Shown here: in pieces, positions 7,625-16,398 of the stretch
Position numbering within the stretch: the stretch's first letter is position 1
Layout: every line of letters begins with the position of its first letter
Assembly (NCBI GenBank): GCA_902493985.1
Contig: CABURR010000021.1
Span: forward strand, 1 to 33,249
Length of the DNA stretch: 33,249 nucleotides
Origin: an uncultured Collinsella sp.
GTDB taxonomy: Bacteria > Actinomycetota > Coriobacteriia > Coriobacteriales > Coriobacteriaceae
Reading direction: 5' to 3'
Translations under genes and position numbers: made by a program
The notes under the pieces: model-generated
Told to the model about the DNA's origin: nothing
Seen by the model: the letters and a program-made list of their open reading frames with translations, nothing else
The model's database searches: none

Positions 7625-10624
7625 ATGGTAAACGATTTGAGCAGTATAGACGAGCTCGAGCTGATGCCTCTGGGCGGAGGCTATATGGTGCGACGCGAAC
7701 GCTTGATGAATGAGCTTATCGCCAAGGGCCGAAAGGCCGGCATCGTGGTTCTTTATGCGCCCGACGGGTTTGGGAAGACCTCGGTGCTGCTGCAGTACAC
7801 CCATGAGGTTAAATGCGACCCGACGCGAGGCCCCGTGCGGATTATCGAGGCCGATCGCGCCACTGGGCGCGAGGTGTTTATGCAGCTCGAGGTGGTTACC
7901 GAAGAACTCAAAGACAAACCGCACTCCCTTATCGCGATTGATAATGTGCCAAACCTCGATCAGCACGATACCGAAGACCTCATCGACAGGATTCGCGGCC
8001 TGCGCGCTATGGGGGTAGGGGTCTTTATCTCCTGCCGTCCTTCAAATCGTCAGCTGATTCATGGGCTGGGCGATTCGGTTAAGATCAATGCGCAGATGCT
8101 CAAGGTGCATGCCTATGAGTATTCGGCGTGGGCATCGGCGTTTTCGATCAGCACATCGCTCGACTTTTTTCAGCTCACGCAGGGCGTGCCCGAGCTCGTT
8201 TCGGCATTGCAGACGGGTCTGTATGGCCAAGGCGACGTAGCCGGCCTGCTCGAAAACGAGATTGTCAACGTATATGGCGCGGCACTTGCCGATCTGGCTT
8301 CGCTCGACAATAATGCGCTGTTTTGCGTGGCATGTCTCATGGTTTTGATGGGCGAGGGCAATATCGCAGAACTCGAGGCCTGCGGGGTGAGGCTGTCGAT
8401 GGTCGACCAGTCCTACTTTGTACGCGACTACCCGATCTTTGGCTTGGATCCCGCCGAGCGGAGTTTTACGTGTCTGGGCACGGAGGATAACGGACGCTTG
8501 CGTTTGCGTAAGTTGGTGGCCGAGGTTCGCCCCGAACTTGTTCCGAGGGCGGCCCGGATTTTGCTTAAGGCGGGCCGATGCGATGCGGCGATGGACCTGG
8601 CGGACGCCTTTTTGGACCGTGAAGCGGTCCTTGAACTTGCTGGGCAGTATGGGGTCGATCTAGCTCTGACGGGGCACGGGGCCGATATCTGCCGAGCGGC
8701 GCTGGGCACGATCGATGCTGACGATCCGGCTCCAGAGCCAACGCCCGCCGAGGCGCTTGGCGTATATCTGGCAGCGGTCAGCGTGTCCAATACAAAGCTC
8801 GCTCGCTATATGGCATCGGTCATCGAGCGCGGGGGCGAACGGGCGGCCTGCGAAATAGACCCTGTTTCATGGAGGGTGGCCCAGACACTGACGGCTGTTT
8901 GCTATGGGGACAACGGGCTTGGGCTTCCTACGAACCTGGCCGTGCCAGAAATCGAGACATCCCATACCGCACTCGATATGTTGTCTGCGCATATCGAGGT
9001 CAAGCGCTGTCTGACCGAGCGGGGAGATGACGGCGGCGTTCTACAGCAGCTCAAAACGAGCAAGGCCTACGACTGCGAGCTCGATATCGCGGGGATTGTT
9101 ATACGGGCCGATAGCATGCTGGTGGAGCTCTTTGACGGGTCGTTTTCGGGAACCGACGAGCGCGACGATGAGATGACGGTGATGCGGGAGGCGCTCGACG
9201 TACGTGGGCTTAAGGCGATGGCTATCTGGGTGCGCATGGTGTTGGCGGCACGGCGGCTCCTTTCCGGCTTGCCGGTAACCGACGACGCGGCGTTCAACGA
9301 GCTCGATCGTTTTGCCGTGCGCATGCGCGACAACCAGATTCAGCTGTTTGGCCTGTTGCTAGAAGGTTGGCAGTCGCTGGCAGAGGGACGGCCGGTTAAT
9401 GCAAAGTTCCGTGCGGTCCAAGTGCTCAAACTTGCCGAGGAGTCGATTGCGTACATGCGCGATAACGCATTGCTGCTGGAGCGCGCAGCGTATCTGCGAA
9501 ATACATCGATGATTTCGGTGCGCGAGGAAGCGGAGTTGCTCGATATAAGCCAGACGCAGGTTGGTGGCGCAGAAGCCTGGATGGTGGCGCTGCATTTGGC
9601 TTGCGCGGGGCGAGACAGCGATCTTGCGGCCTGGATGTCCATGAATCGTGCGGGGATTCTAGAGCCATCGTATCGGCTCTTTGCGCGCCTTGCCATGCAT
9701 TGTCTGGGCGAGCCGGCGGGCAGGATACGCAAGAAGCTTCCCGTGCGCGAGCTGTCGCGGTACTCGCTGCGCGACGATTTGGAAGGGGAGGGCGAGCGTC
9801 TGTTCCAGGCTGGCGAAGTTGAAGCCGTTGATACCATCGACCATATCGAGATTCGCATGTTTGGTGCGTTTCGCGCCGAGCGCGACGGGTTTCCCATCAC
9901 GGACAAAATGTGGCGCCGCAAGAAGGCAGCGACGCTTGCCGAGCGGCTTGCGCTGGGCATGGATGCGCTCGTCGATCGTGAGACGCTGGCCATGGAGCTG
10001 TGGCCCCATGCCGAGTTCAATAGCGCCCGCAACAACCTGTACTCGACGATATCGCGCTTGCGGTCGGCTTTGGGACCGACGCCGGATGGCAAGTCGTGCG
10101 TGCTCATCCAAAATGAATGCATTGGGCTCAACGGCGACTACGTCAAGACCGATGTACGGCTGTTTGACCAGATAAGCCGCGAGGTTTTGGGAAATCGCAC
10201 GGGTGCGCGCGGGCCCCATTTAGTTGAGCTGTGCCTTAAGATTGAGCAGCTTTATGCCGGACCGCTGTATGTTCCCAATGGCTGTAATCCCACCTACTTT
10301 TTGCGTATGCGACGCATTATGCAGTCAAAGTACATCGATTGCATGATTAAGGGAGCAAATGCCGCTCTAGAAGAAAACGATCTGCAGTCGGCGATTTGGC
10401 TGGCGGAGTCGGGGCTTCGGCAGGAAACGGCGCGTGAGGATATGGTGCGCTGCGCCATGCGCGTCTACAGTGCGGCGGGGCGACGGCGCGATATCGTCGA
10501 GCTATACAGCGGGCATATGCACCATCTGAGGGAGCAGGTCAATGGCGTGCCCGAGCCCGAGACGCGGCGTCTATACGAGCGCTTGGTGGAGGGGCGGCTC
10601 AATCGCGTGCTGGTCGAGCGATAA
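7625..10624 (+). CDS. large ATPase-type transcriptional regulator with C-terminal SARP (winged helix + BTAD) domains
   Basis: A 999-residue soluble regulator. Residues 41-55 hold a Walker A loop (VLYAPDGFGKTS, Lys51) and SLIAIDNVPN at 101-110 is a Walker B-like strand, as in MalT/STAND ATPases. The long middle (about 250-730) is helical without clear motifs and may be a sensor/repeat region. From about 738 an OmpR-like winged helix begins (IEIRMFGAFRAERDG; RRKKAATLAERLAL; ETLAMELWP; ARNNLYSTISRLRSALG), followed by a bacterial transcriptional activator (BTAD) helical domain to the end. SARP regulators such as AfsR have these DNA-binding domains at the N terminus, so the order is reversed here. 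ATG 7625 has GAGGAG upstream. It is monocistronic and the target genes are unknown. Confidence 0.85.
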   Translation: MVNDLSSIDELELMPLGGGYMVRRERLMNELIAKGRKAGIVVLYAPDGFGKTSVLLQYTHEVKCDPTRGPVRIIEADRATGREVFMQLEVVTEELKDKPHSLIAIDNVPNLDQHDTEDLIDRIRGLRAMGVGVFISCRPSNRQLIHGLGDSVKINAQMLKVHAYEYSAWASAFSISTSLDFFQLTQGVPELVSALQTGLYGQGDVAGLLENEIVNVYGAALADLASLDNNALFCVACLMVLMGEGNIAELEACGVRLSMVDQSYFVRDYPIFGLDPAERSFTCLGTEDNGRLRLRKLVAEVRPELVPRAARILLKAGRCDAAMDLADAFLDREAVLELAGQYGVDLALTGHGADICRAALGTIDADDPAPEPTPAEALGVYLAAVSVSNTKLARYMASVIERGGERAACEIDPVSWRVAQTLTAVCYGDNGLGLPTNLAVPEIETSHTALDMLSAHIEVKRCLTERGDDGGVLQQLKTSKAYDCELDIAGIVIRADSMLVELFDGSFSGTDERDDEMTVMREALDVRGLKAMAIWVRMVLAARRLLSGLPVTDDAAFNELDRFAVRMRDNQIQLFGLLLEGWQSLAEGRPVNAKFRAVQVLKLAEESIAYMRDNALLLERAAYLRNTSMISVREEAELLDISQTQVGGAEAWMVALHLACAGRDSDLAAWMSMNRAGILEPSYRLFARLAMHCLGEPAGRIRKKLPVRELSRYSLRDDLEGEGERLFQAGEVEAVDTIDHIEIRMFGAFRAERDGFPITDKMWRRKKAATLAERLALGMDALVDRETLAMELWPHAEFNSARNNLYSTISRLRSALGPTPDGKSCVLIQNECIGLNGDYVKTDVRLFDQISREVLGNRTGARGPHLVELCLKIEQLYAGPLYVPNGCNPTYFLRMRRIMQSKYIDCMIKGANAALEENDLQSAIWLAESGLRQETAREDMVRCAMRVYSAAGRRRDIVELYSGHMHHLREQVNGVPEPETRRLYERLVEGRLNRVLVER

Positions 10625-10656
10625 AAAACGGGCGCCCGAAGTACTTGGGCACCCGT
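10623..10656 (-). terminator. intrinsic terminator of yhbY
   Basis: ACGGG-GCCC stem around an AAGTACTT core (10628-10656); read on the minus strand it is followed by six T. The same stem lies just after the stop of the plus-strand regulator and may end that transcript as well. Confidence 0.85.
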
Positions 10657-10693
10657 AAGCTTGCTATGTGTTGGATTGCCGGATCATTGGCTC

Positions 10694-10993
10694 TTAGACG
10701 AGCTTGATCTTCTCGATGTCCTTGCGCGAGGACTCGCGATACAGTGAGAACTTGCGGCCGATGACCTGGACGACCTCGGCGTGGCAACGCTCAGCGAGCT
10801 CTTCGGCGGCCTCGCGGGCGGAAAGACTGGAGCCATCGAGCACGGAGCACTTAACGAGCTCGTGCTTCTCCAGGTAGGCGACCGTCTGCTCGACGGTGCC
10901 CTCGTTGACATCGGACTTACCGATGATGATGGCGGGGTTGAGGTGATGGGCCATGCTGCGAAGCTGCTTGACCTGTGCTCCTGTCAGTGCCAT
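10694..10993 (-). CDS. yhbY: CRS1/YhbY-family RNA-binding protein
   Basis: 99 residues, the size of stand-alone YhbY, a small KH-like protein associated with assembly of the large ribosomal subunit. Family marks: LTGAQVKQLRSMAHHLNPAI at the N terminus, IIIGKSDVNEGTV, LEKHELVKCSVL, and the C-terminal VVQVIGRKFSLYRES. The ribosome binding site is weak (GCGAGAA before ATG 10993). A GC-rich hairpin (GCCCCG/CGGGGC, 11020-11034) lies in its leader. It is separated from the upstream methyltransferase gene by about 160 bp. Confidence 0.95.
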   Translation of the reverse strand: MALTGAQVKQLRSMAHHLNPAIIIGKSDVNEGTVEQTVAYLEKHELVKCSVLDGSSLSAREAAEELAERCHAEVVQVIGRKFSLYRESSRKDIEKIKLV

Positions 10994-11151
10994 AGGTTCT
11001 CGCTTTCTATGTATGGGGCGCCCCGCGACGGGGCCTTAATTTACGTGAGCTGTCCCACGATAGCGCAGGAACGGTGCGGTGTGGAGCGCGTTTGCCCAGT
11101 TCAAAAAGAATGCGGATGCCGAGTGAGTGGGCAGTGCGGGCTGCGAACAGG

Positions 11152-12039
11152 CTATGAGCTGGGCGCAGAGACCGGCTCCCATGCAATAAACGCCCAACGG
11201 ACCTTGCGGGCGTGGTCGAGCATGTAGCGTCCCTGCGGCACGCCCTTGGAGCCCGGCTCGCCGGCACGGGGATTCTCAATCATGTGTTGAGCGATGTAGT
11301 CGCGCAGGCGGTCGATCTTATCCTCGTTGCCATGCTCGAGCATACGGGAAAAATCTGCTACGCCCGCCTCAAGGCTATCGAAGGTGTCGCGACGGGGCGA
11401 TTCAAAGTACGTAACCTGCGGCAGGGCACCCATCTGAATGAGGATGTTGAAGGCATACACAAAGCCATTACTGCAGGTAACCGAGGCGCCGATGGCGTTC
11501 ATCAGGTGCAGGTCATAGCGCGGGCTGGAGTTGGCGACCATCGTGACAGCGCAACGCCGACGAGCCGTACGATCAAGCTTGGCAAGCGCGCCTTTTAGGT
11601 TGGTCGTGGTGACAGAGCGACTGGCAAAGGCAGCATCCACCGCTTTCGCGGCCGGTCCAACCAAATCCCAATCATCATCCCAAGCAAGCTCAAGCGGCGT
11701 TATGCGCCCCTCGAGCCCGTAATACTCAATGCCGGCATCAAGCGTGCCCAGCATAGCGGGGGAGAAGTCGGCAGCAATCACAGGATGCCCAGCCTGAGCA
11801 AGCGGAATAGCAATCGACCCAGCCCCACACCCCATATCAAGCACCGATTCACCAGGCTTCAACGCCAACAGCTTTATAAAATCCCGAGCATAAGGGGCAG
11901 TCTCCAACGGCCGAAAATGCCGAGCCCTTTTATCCCACTCAAAAGAATCATCAGCCCGCCGCCGATCAGCTTGCAGACGCATCCATTCGCCATTCCAATT
12001 CGCAGCGAGCAGCTCAGAACGATTCTCCCCATCAACCAC
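11152..12039 (-). CDS. class I SAM-dependent methyltransferase
   Basis: 295 residues. The SAM-binding motif I is VLDMGCGAGSIAIPLAQAG, followed by a second strand ending in VIAADFSPAML with the acidic residue that binds the ribose, and the motif-IV region DAAFASRSV. This is the type 11/25 Rossmann group; the substrate is not evident. The C-terminal part (RYDLHLMNAIGASV onward) is likely substrate-specific. The start is taken as GTG 12039 because an AGGAGG site lies seven bases before it; an upstream ATG at 12099 would add a hydrophobic leader that spans this ribosome binding site and is rejected. The 5' part of the gene is more A-rich than its neighbours on the coding complement. Confidence 0.88.
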   Translation of the reverse strand: MVDGENRSELLAANWNGEWMRLQADRRRADDSFEWDKRARHFRPLETAPYARDFIKLLALKPGESVLDMGCGAGSIAIPLAQAGHPVIAADFSPAMLGTLDAGIEYYGLEGRITPLELAWDDDWDLVGPAAKAVDAAFASRSVTTTNLKGALAKLDRTARRRCAVTMVANSSPRYDLHLMNAIGASVTCSNGFVYAFNILIQMGALPQVTYFESPRRDTFDSLEAGVADFSRMLEHGNEDKIDRLRDYIAQHMIENPRAGEPGSKGVPQGRYMLDHARKVRWAFIAWEPVSAPSS

Positions 12040-12206
12040 GGGCCAACCTCCTAGCAACAAAAAAGCGACTCCCCCCAAAAGAAGAGCCGCAACCAGCATA
12101 TATCAGAAAAGAACCGTTCCAACACCAAACCGCCCTCACAACCAAGGCGGGCAGGAGCGAAGCGACTGCCATACGGGATAGAACCCAACTGAGGTCCCGT
12201 TGTGCG

Positions 12207-12340
12207 GGAGCCCCGGGGAGGGCAAATATATAAGGTCGATCGCGAGTTCCGCACGAGCCGGAGAGCACTTAATGTGCTCTCCGTGCGAGTCAGGACTGTC
12301 CGAGCAGGCGACCTTATATATTTGCCCTCCTCGGGGCTCC
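12207..12340. repeat. 134-bp near-perfect palindromic element (MITE-like)
   Basis: A 32-bp arm at 12207-12238 (contains AAATATATAAGGTCG) is repeated inverted at 12309-12340 with one mismatch. The 70-bp interior carries a further perfect 10-bp hairpin, CGGAGAGCAC/GTGCTCTCCG, around TTAAT. No T run follows on either strand, so it is not a standard terminator. It lies between the UPF0210 stop and the methyltransferase start. The rest of the 318-bp gap shows nothing else recognisable. Confidence 0.85.
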
Positions 12341-12357
12341 TCGCCCGAACCCCTCAG

Positions 12358-13722
12358 CTAGTTCTTGAGCGAGTTCAGCGGTGCCGGGAAGCGTCCGCCA
12401 CGGTGGGCAAGCACGGTGCCGGCGTTGGGGTTCACCGGCATGATGGGCGCACGGCCGAACAGGCCGCCGTACTCGACGCAGTCGCCCACGCCCTTGCCAA
12501 TGGCGGGAATCACGCGGACGGCCGTGGTCTTGTTGTTGATGACGCCGATGGCCATCTCGTCGGCGATGATGCCGGCGATGGTCTCGACCGGGGTGTCGCC
12601 GGGGATGGCGATCATGTCCAGGCCGACGGAGCACACACAGGTCATGGCCTCGAGCTTCTCGAGCGAAAGCGCGCCGGCTTCGACGGCGGCGATCATGCCG
12701 GCGTCCTCGGACACGGGGATAAAGGCGCCGGAGAGACCGCCCACGCTGGAGCTGGCCATGACGCCGCCCTTCTTGACGGCATCGTTGAGCATGGCGAGCG
12801 CGCAGGTCGTGCCGGGGCCACCGCAGGTGCCCACGCCGATGATCTCGAGGATGCGGGCAACGGAGTCGCCGATGGCAGGCGTGGGAGCCAGTGACAGGTC
12901 GACAATGCCTTTCTCGACACCCAGACGGCGGGCTGCCTCACGGCTCATGAGCTCGCCGGCGCGGGTGATCTTAAAGGCGGTCTGCTTGATTTTCTCGGCA
13001 ACCTCCATCATCGAGGCGGAGTCGGGGAGCGTCTCCAAGGCAGCAGCCATAACGCCGGGGCCCGAGACGCCAACGTTGATGACGGCGTCGGCCTCGCCAC
13101 CGCCGTGGACGGCGCCCGCCATAAACGGGGAGTCCTCGACCATGTTGGCAAAGCAGACAAACTTGGAGGCGCCAACGGAATCCTGGTCGGCCGTGAGCTT
13201 GGCGGCATCGATGATGGTCTGGGCGGCCATGAGCACGGCATCCATGTTGATACCGGCGCGCAGGCTGGCGACGTTGACGCTGGAGCAGACGCGGCTGGTG
13301 GTCGCGAGCGCCTGGGGGATGGACTGGATGACGCGGCGGTCGGCGTCGCCAATGCCCTTCTGGACGAGTGCGGAGAAGCCACCCAGGTAATCGATGCCGA
13401 GCGTCTCGGCCGCGCGATCGAGGGCATGCGCGATGGGGGTGAGGTCCTCATCCTTGCAGCACGCGGCGATCTGCGCCACCGGGGTGACGGAAACGCGCTT
13501 GTTGACGATGGGGATACCGTACTCGCGCTCGAGGTTCTCGGCGGTCTCGACCAGGTGCTCAGCCGTGTGCGTCACGTGGTCGTAGATCTTCGTGCACATG
13601 CGGTCGAGGTTCTCGTCACCGCAACCCATGAGCGAAACACCCATGGTGATGGTTCTGATGTCGAGGTTCTGCTCCTCAACCATGCCGCGGGTTTCCGCGA
13701 TTTCTGCGGGCGTGATCGCCAT
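12358..13722 (-). CDS. UPF0210 (DUF711/PFL-like) family protein
   Basis: 454 residues matching the UPF0210 family in length and sequence (MGVSLMGCGDENLDRMCTKI near the start; GGFSALVQKGIGDADRRVI; FANMVEDSPFMAGAVHGGGE; GVGTCGGPGTTCALAMLNDA; AYRGLFG-like VEYGGLFGRAPIMPVN at the end). Structures of the family show a PFL-like barrel, but the reaction is not established. ATG 13722 is chosen because an AGGAG site lies seven bases before it; an upstream ATG at 13752 has none. In many bacteria an ACT-domain protein (UPF0237) gene sits directly upstream; none is seen here, where metH ends 109 bp away. Confidence 0.92.
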   Translation of the reverse strand: MAITPAEIAETRGMVEEQNLDIRTITMGVSLMGCGDENLDRMCTKIYDHVTHTAEHLVETAENLEREYGIPIVNKRVSVTPVAQIAACCKDEDLTPIAHALDRAAETLGIDYLGGFSALVQKGIGDADRRVIQSIPQALATTSRVCSSVNVASLRAGINMDAVLMAAQTIIDAAKLTADQDSVGASKFVCFANMVEDSPFMAGAVHGGGEADAVINVGVSGPGVMAAALETLPDSASMMEVAEKIKQTAFKITRAGELMSREAARRLGVEKGIVDLSLAPTPAIGDSVARILEIIGVGTCGGPGTTCALAMLNDAVKKGGVMASSSVGGLSGAFIPVSEDAGMIAAVEAGALSLEKLEAMTCVCSVGLDMIAIPGDTPVETIAGIIADEMAIGVINNKTTAVRVIPAIGKGVGDCVEYGGLFGRAPIMPVNPNAGTVLAHRGGRFPAPLNSLKN

Positions 13723-13830
13723 CCTTGCGCTCCTATCTGCCAAAACGAGCATAGTCTTATCTATTTTAACGTGCCGTACGTGCCAAGTGGCGCATGCGAC
13801 ACGTTTTGGTGCTCGGTTGTTTCCGTTGTG

Positions 13831-16389
13831 TTACTGCCCAAAGACCTCTTCGGCGATACGAGCGCTTTCGGCGGCGTCCTTGGCGTAGTAGTCCGCGCCG
13901 ATCTGCTTGGCGTATTCGGGGGTGAGCACGGCGCCGCCCACGATGATCTTGACGCCCGGCACCTCGGCATGAAGCAGCTTGATGGTCTCCTCCATGGCGA
14001 CGACCGTGGTAGTCATAAGCGCTGAGAGGCCGACAAGCTTAATGTCACGCTCCTGCACGGTCTTGAGTACCTCCTGCGGGTCGACGTCGCGGCCTAGGTC
14101 AAAGACGGTGTAGCCGTAGTTATCGAGCAGCATTTTGACGATGTTCTTGCCAATATCGTGGATGTCGCCCTTGACGGTGGCCACGCAGATCTTGCCCTTG
14201 TCGGCAATCTCGCCGGCGGGCATCAGGCGCTTGATGGTGTCGAAGCCCACGCGTGCGGCCTCGGCCGAGGCCATAAGCTGCGGCAAGAAGAACTTGCCCT
14301 GGTCAAAGAGGACGCCCACCTCGTCGAGGGCGGGGATAAAGTGGTTGTTGATGAGGTCCATGGCGTCGTGGTCTGCCAGCAGACGCTCGGTCTCGGCAGC
14401 GATCTCGCCTTTGCGGCCCGAGACGACCATGCGACGAATCGGGTCGTCGTTGCCGTCAGTGCCGGCGGTGCCAGCAGCAGGCGCGGCATCACTCGATGCG
14501 GCCTGAGCCGCTGCCGGGTTGGCGGCGATCTTGTACGGATCGGTCCAGCCGGCATAGCGCTCGATGTATCCGGTCGAGCCCTCGTCTTCAACGCTCAGGA
14601 CGCGATAGCTGTAGACGGTGTCCATAAAGCGCTTGGAACCCGGGTTCATGATGGGGGCGTCCAGGCCCGCGCCAAAGGCGGCGGCCAAAAAGACCGAACC
14701 CAGCAGCGGGCGGGCAGGCAGGCCAAAGCTGATGTTCGACACGCCGAGCGCGCATTTGACGCCCAGGCGCTCCTTGCACAGGGACATGGCGCGCAGGATC
14801 TGCTCGGCCTGGCGCTGGTTGGTCGAGGCGGTCATGACCAGGCAGTCGATGAGGATGCGGTCCGGTCCGATGCCGTAACGGGCAGCCTCGGCCACGATGT
14901 GCTCGGCGATGGCGAAGCGGGCCTCGGCGGTATCGGGGATGCCGCCTTCGTCGAGCGTAAGGCCGACAACGTTGGTGCCGTAGTGGGCGACCAGCGGAAA
15001 GATCTCATCCATGATCTGCTGCTTGCCATTGACCGAGTTGATGATGGGCTTGCCGGCGTAGCGGCGCACGGCGGCCTCGACAGCGGCGGGATCGGTGGAG
15101 TCGATCTGCAGCGGCAGCAGCGTGGAGCCCTGGAGCTGCTCGGTGGCCTGTTGGATGATCTTGACCTCGTCGATCTCGGGCAGGCCGACGTTGACGTCCA
15201 GGATGTCGGCGCCCTGCTCCTGCTGGCTGATGCCCTGGCTCACGACGTAGTCCAGGTCGCCGTCGCGCAGGGCCTGCTGCAGGCGCTTTTTGCCGGTGGG
15301 GTTGATGCGCTCGCCGATGACGGCGATCTTGTGGCCGTCGCAGGGAAGGTCCACCACGGTCTGGGCGCTCGTGACCGACATACTGGGCTTGCGGCGGCGC
15401 GGACTGGGCGTGTGGTTGTCGATAAGCGTGCGCAGGGCCGCCATATGCGCGGGCGTGGTGCCGCAGCAGCCGCCCACGACGCTCACACCGTCGGCGATCA
15501 TGCCGGCGACGGCCTCGGCGTACTCGGGGGCTTGGATGTCAAAGACGGTATTGCCGTCGTCGTCCACGCGGGGCAGTCCCGCATTGGCCTGCACCATAAC
15601 GGGCTTGTCGGTGACGGTGAGCATACGCGCGGCGAGTCCTCGGAGCTCGGCCGGGCCCTGGCTGCAGTTGATGCCCAGGACGTCGGCGCCGATGGCGTCG
15701 AGGGTGATGGCGGCGACCTCGGGGCTCGTGCCCAAGAAGGTGCGACCGTCTTCCTCAAAGGTCATGGTGGCAAAGACGGGCAGGTCGGAATTCTCGCGGC
15801 AGGCGAGGACGGCGGCCTTGATCTCGGCAAGGTCGGTCATGGTCTCGATAATAAAGAGGTCCACACCCGCATCGACGCCGGCGCGCACCTCCTCGGCAAA
15901 GAGGTCATAGGCCTCGTCGAAGCTGAGGGTACCCAAGGGGCGCAGCAGGGCGCCGATGGGGCCGATATCGCCGGCAACGTAGCGGGCGCCGGCCTCGCGG
16001 GCGCAGGTGACTGCCGCGGCAAAGACGTCTGCCACGGTGGCGGCGCCGTCGAGCTTGTGGGCGTTGGCGCCAAAGGTGTTGGCGGTGATCACGTCGCAGC
16101 CGGCCTCGACGTATTGGCGCTGAATGTCGGTAATGACCTGGGGCTCCTCAAAGTTGAGCAGCTCGGGCAGGGCGCCGGCCTTCATGCCGGACGCCTGCAG
16201 CATGGTGCCCATGCCGCCGTCAAACAGCAGGTGTCCCGTGCCCTCGATGGCGGCACGCAGGCGGTCATCCTTAATGCGAAGGTCGTCGATCGTGCGCGTC
16301 TTGTATGCAGCGCCATTACGGCGTGCGGCATCAACGGGTGCCGCCAGCGCGGCGCCGTCCAGATCATGAGTGATAAGCGGAGTAAACAT
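13831..16389 (-). CDS. metH: cobalamin-dependent methionine synthase without activation domain
   Basis: 852 residues in the order homocysteine-binding barrel (about 52-330), methyltetrahydrofolate (pterin) barrel (about 355-610), cap and B12-binding domains (about 645-852). Zinc ligands for homocysteine are Cys242 (GINCSQGP) and Cys308/Cys309 (GGCCGTTP). The cobalamin ligand His is in GDIHDIGKN (His744). An Ala-rich linker (about 618-640) separates pterin and cap domains. The C-terminal reactivation domain of E. coli MetH is absent and is supplied by the gene just upstream. An N-terminal extension of about 45 residues precedes the usual start of the barrel (LLFDGGMGTML). ATG 16389 has TAGGAG, which overlaps the upstream stop codon. 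Confidence 0.95.
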   Translation of the reverse strand: MFTPLITHDLDGAALAAPVDAARRNGAAYKTRTIDDLRIKDDRLRAAIEGTGHLLFDGGMGTMLQASGMKAGALPELLNFEEPQVITDIQRQYVEAGCDVITANTFGANAHKLDGAATVADVFAAAVTCAREAGARYVAGDIGPIGALLRPLGTLSFDEAYDLFAEEVRAGVDAGVDLFIIETMTDLAEIKAAVLACRENSDLPVFATMTFEEDGRTFLGTSPEVAAITLDAIGADVLGINCSQGPAELRGLAARMLTVTDKPVMVQANAGLPRVDDDGNTVFDIQAPEYAEAVAGMIADGVSVVGGCCGTTPAHMAALRTLIDNHTPSPRRRKPSMSVTSAQTVVDLPCDGHKIAVIGERINPTGKKRLQQALRDGDLDYVVSQGISQQEQGADILDVNVGLPEIDEVKIIQQATEQLQGSTLLPLQIDSTDPAAVEAAVRRYAGKPIINSVNGKQQIMDEIFPLVAHYGTNVVGLTLDEGGIPDTAEARFAIAEHIVAEAARYGIGPDRILIDCLVMTASTNQRQAEQILRAMSLCKERLGVKCALGVSNISFGLPARPLLGSVFLAAAFGAGLDAPIMNPGSKRFMDTVYSYRVLSVEDEGSTGYIERYAGWTDPYKIAANPAAAQAASSDAAPAAGTAGTDGNDDPIRRMVVSGRKGEIAAETERLLADHDAMDLINNHFIPALDEVGVLFDQGKFFLPQLMASAEAARVGFDTIKRLMPAGEIADKGKICVATVKGDIHDIGKNIVKMLLDNYGYTVFDLGRDVDPQEVLKTVQERDIKLVGLSALMTTTVVAMEETIKLLHAEVPGVKIIVGGAVLTPEYAKQIGADYYAKDAAESARIAEEVFGQ

Positions 16390-16398
16390 CGATGGCTC

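Noticed and set aside
12059..12099. Extended N terminus of the methyltransferase (hydrophobic leader, possible signal peptide)
   Set aside because: The AGGAGG site for GTG 12039 lies inside the extension, so the leader is very probably not translated.
12207..12340. Invertible promoter (phase-variable switch) flanked by inverted repeats
   Set aside because: The interior is itself palindromic, has no promoter-like boxes, and no invertase gene is nearby, so inversion would change little.
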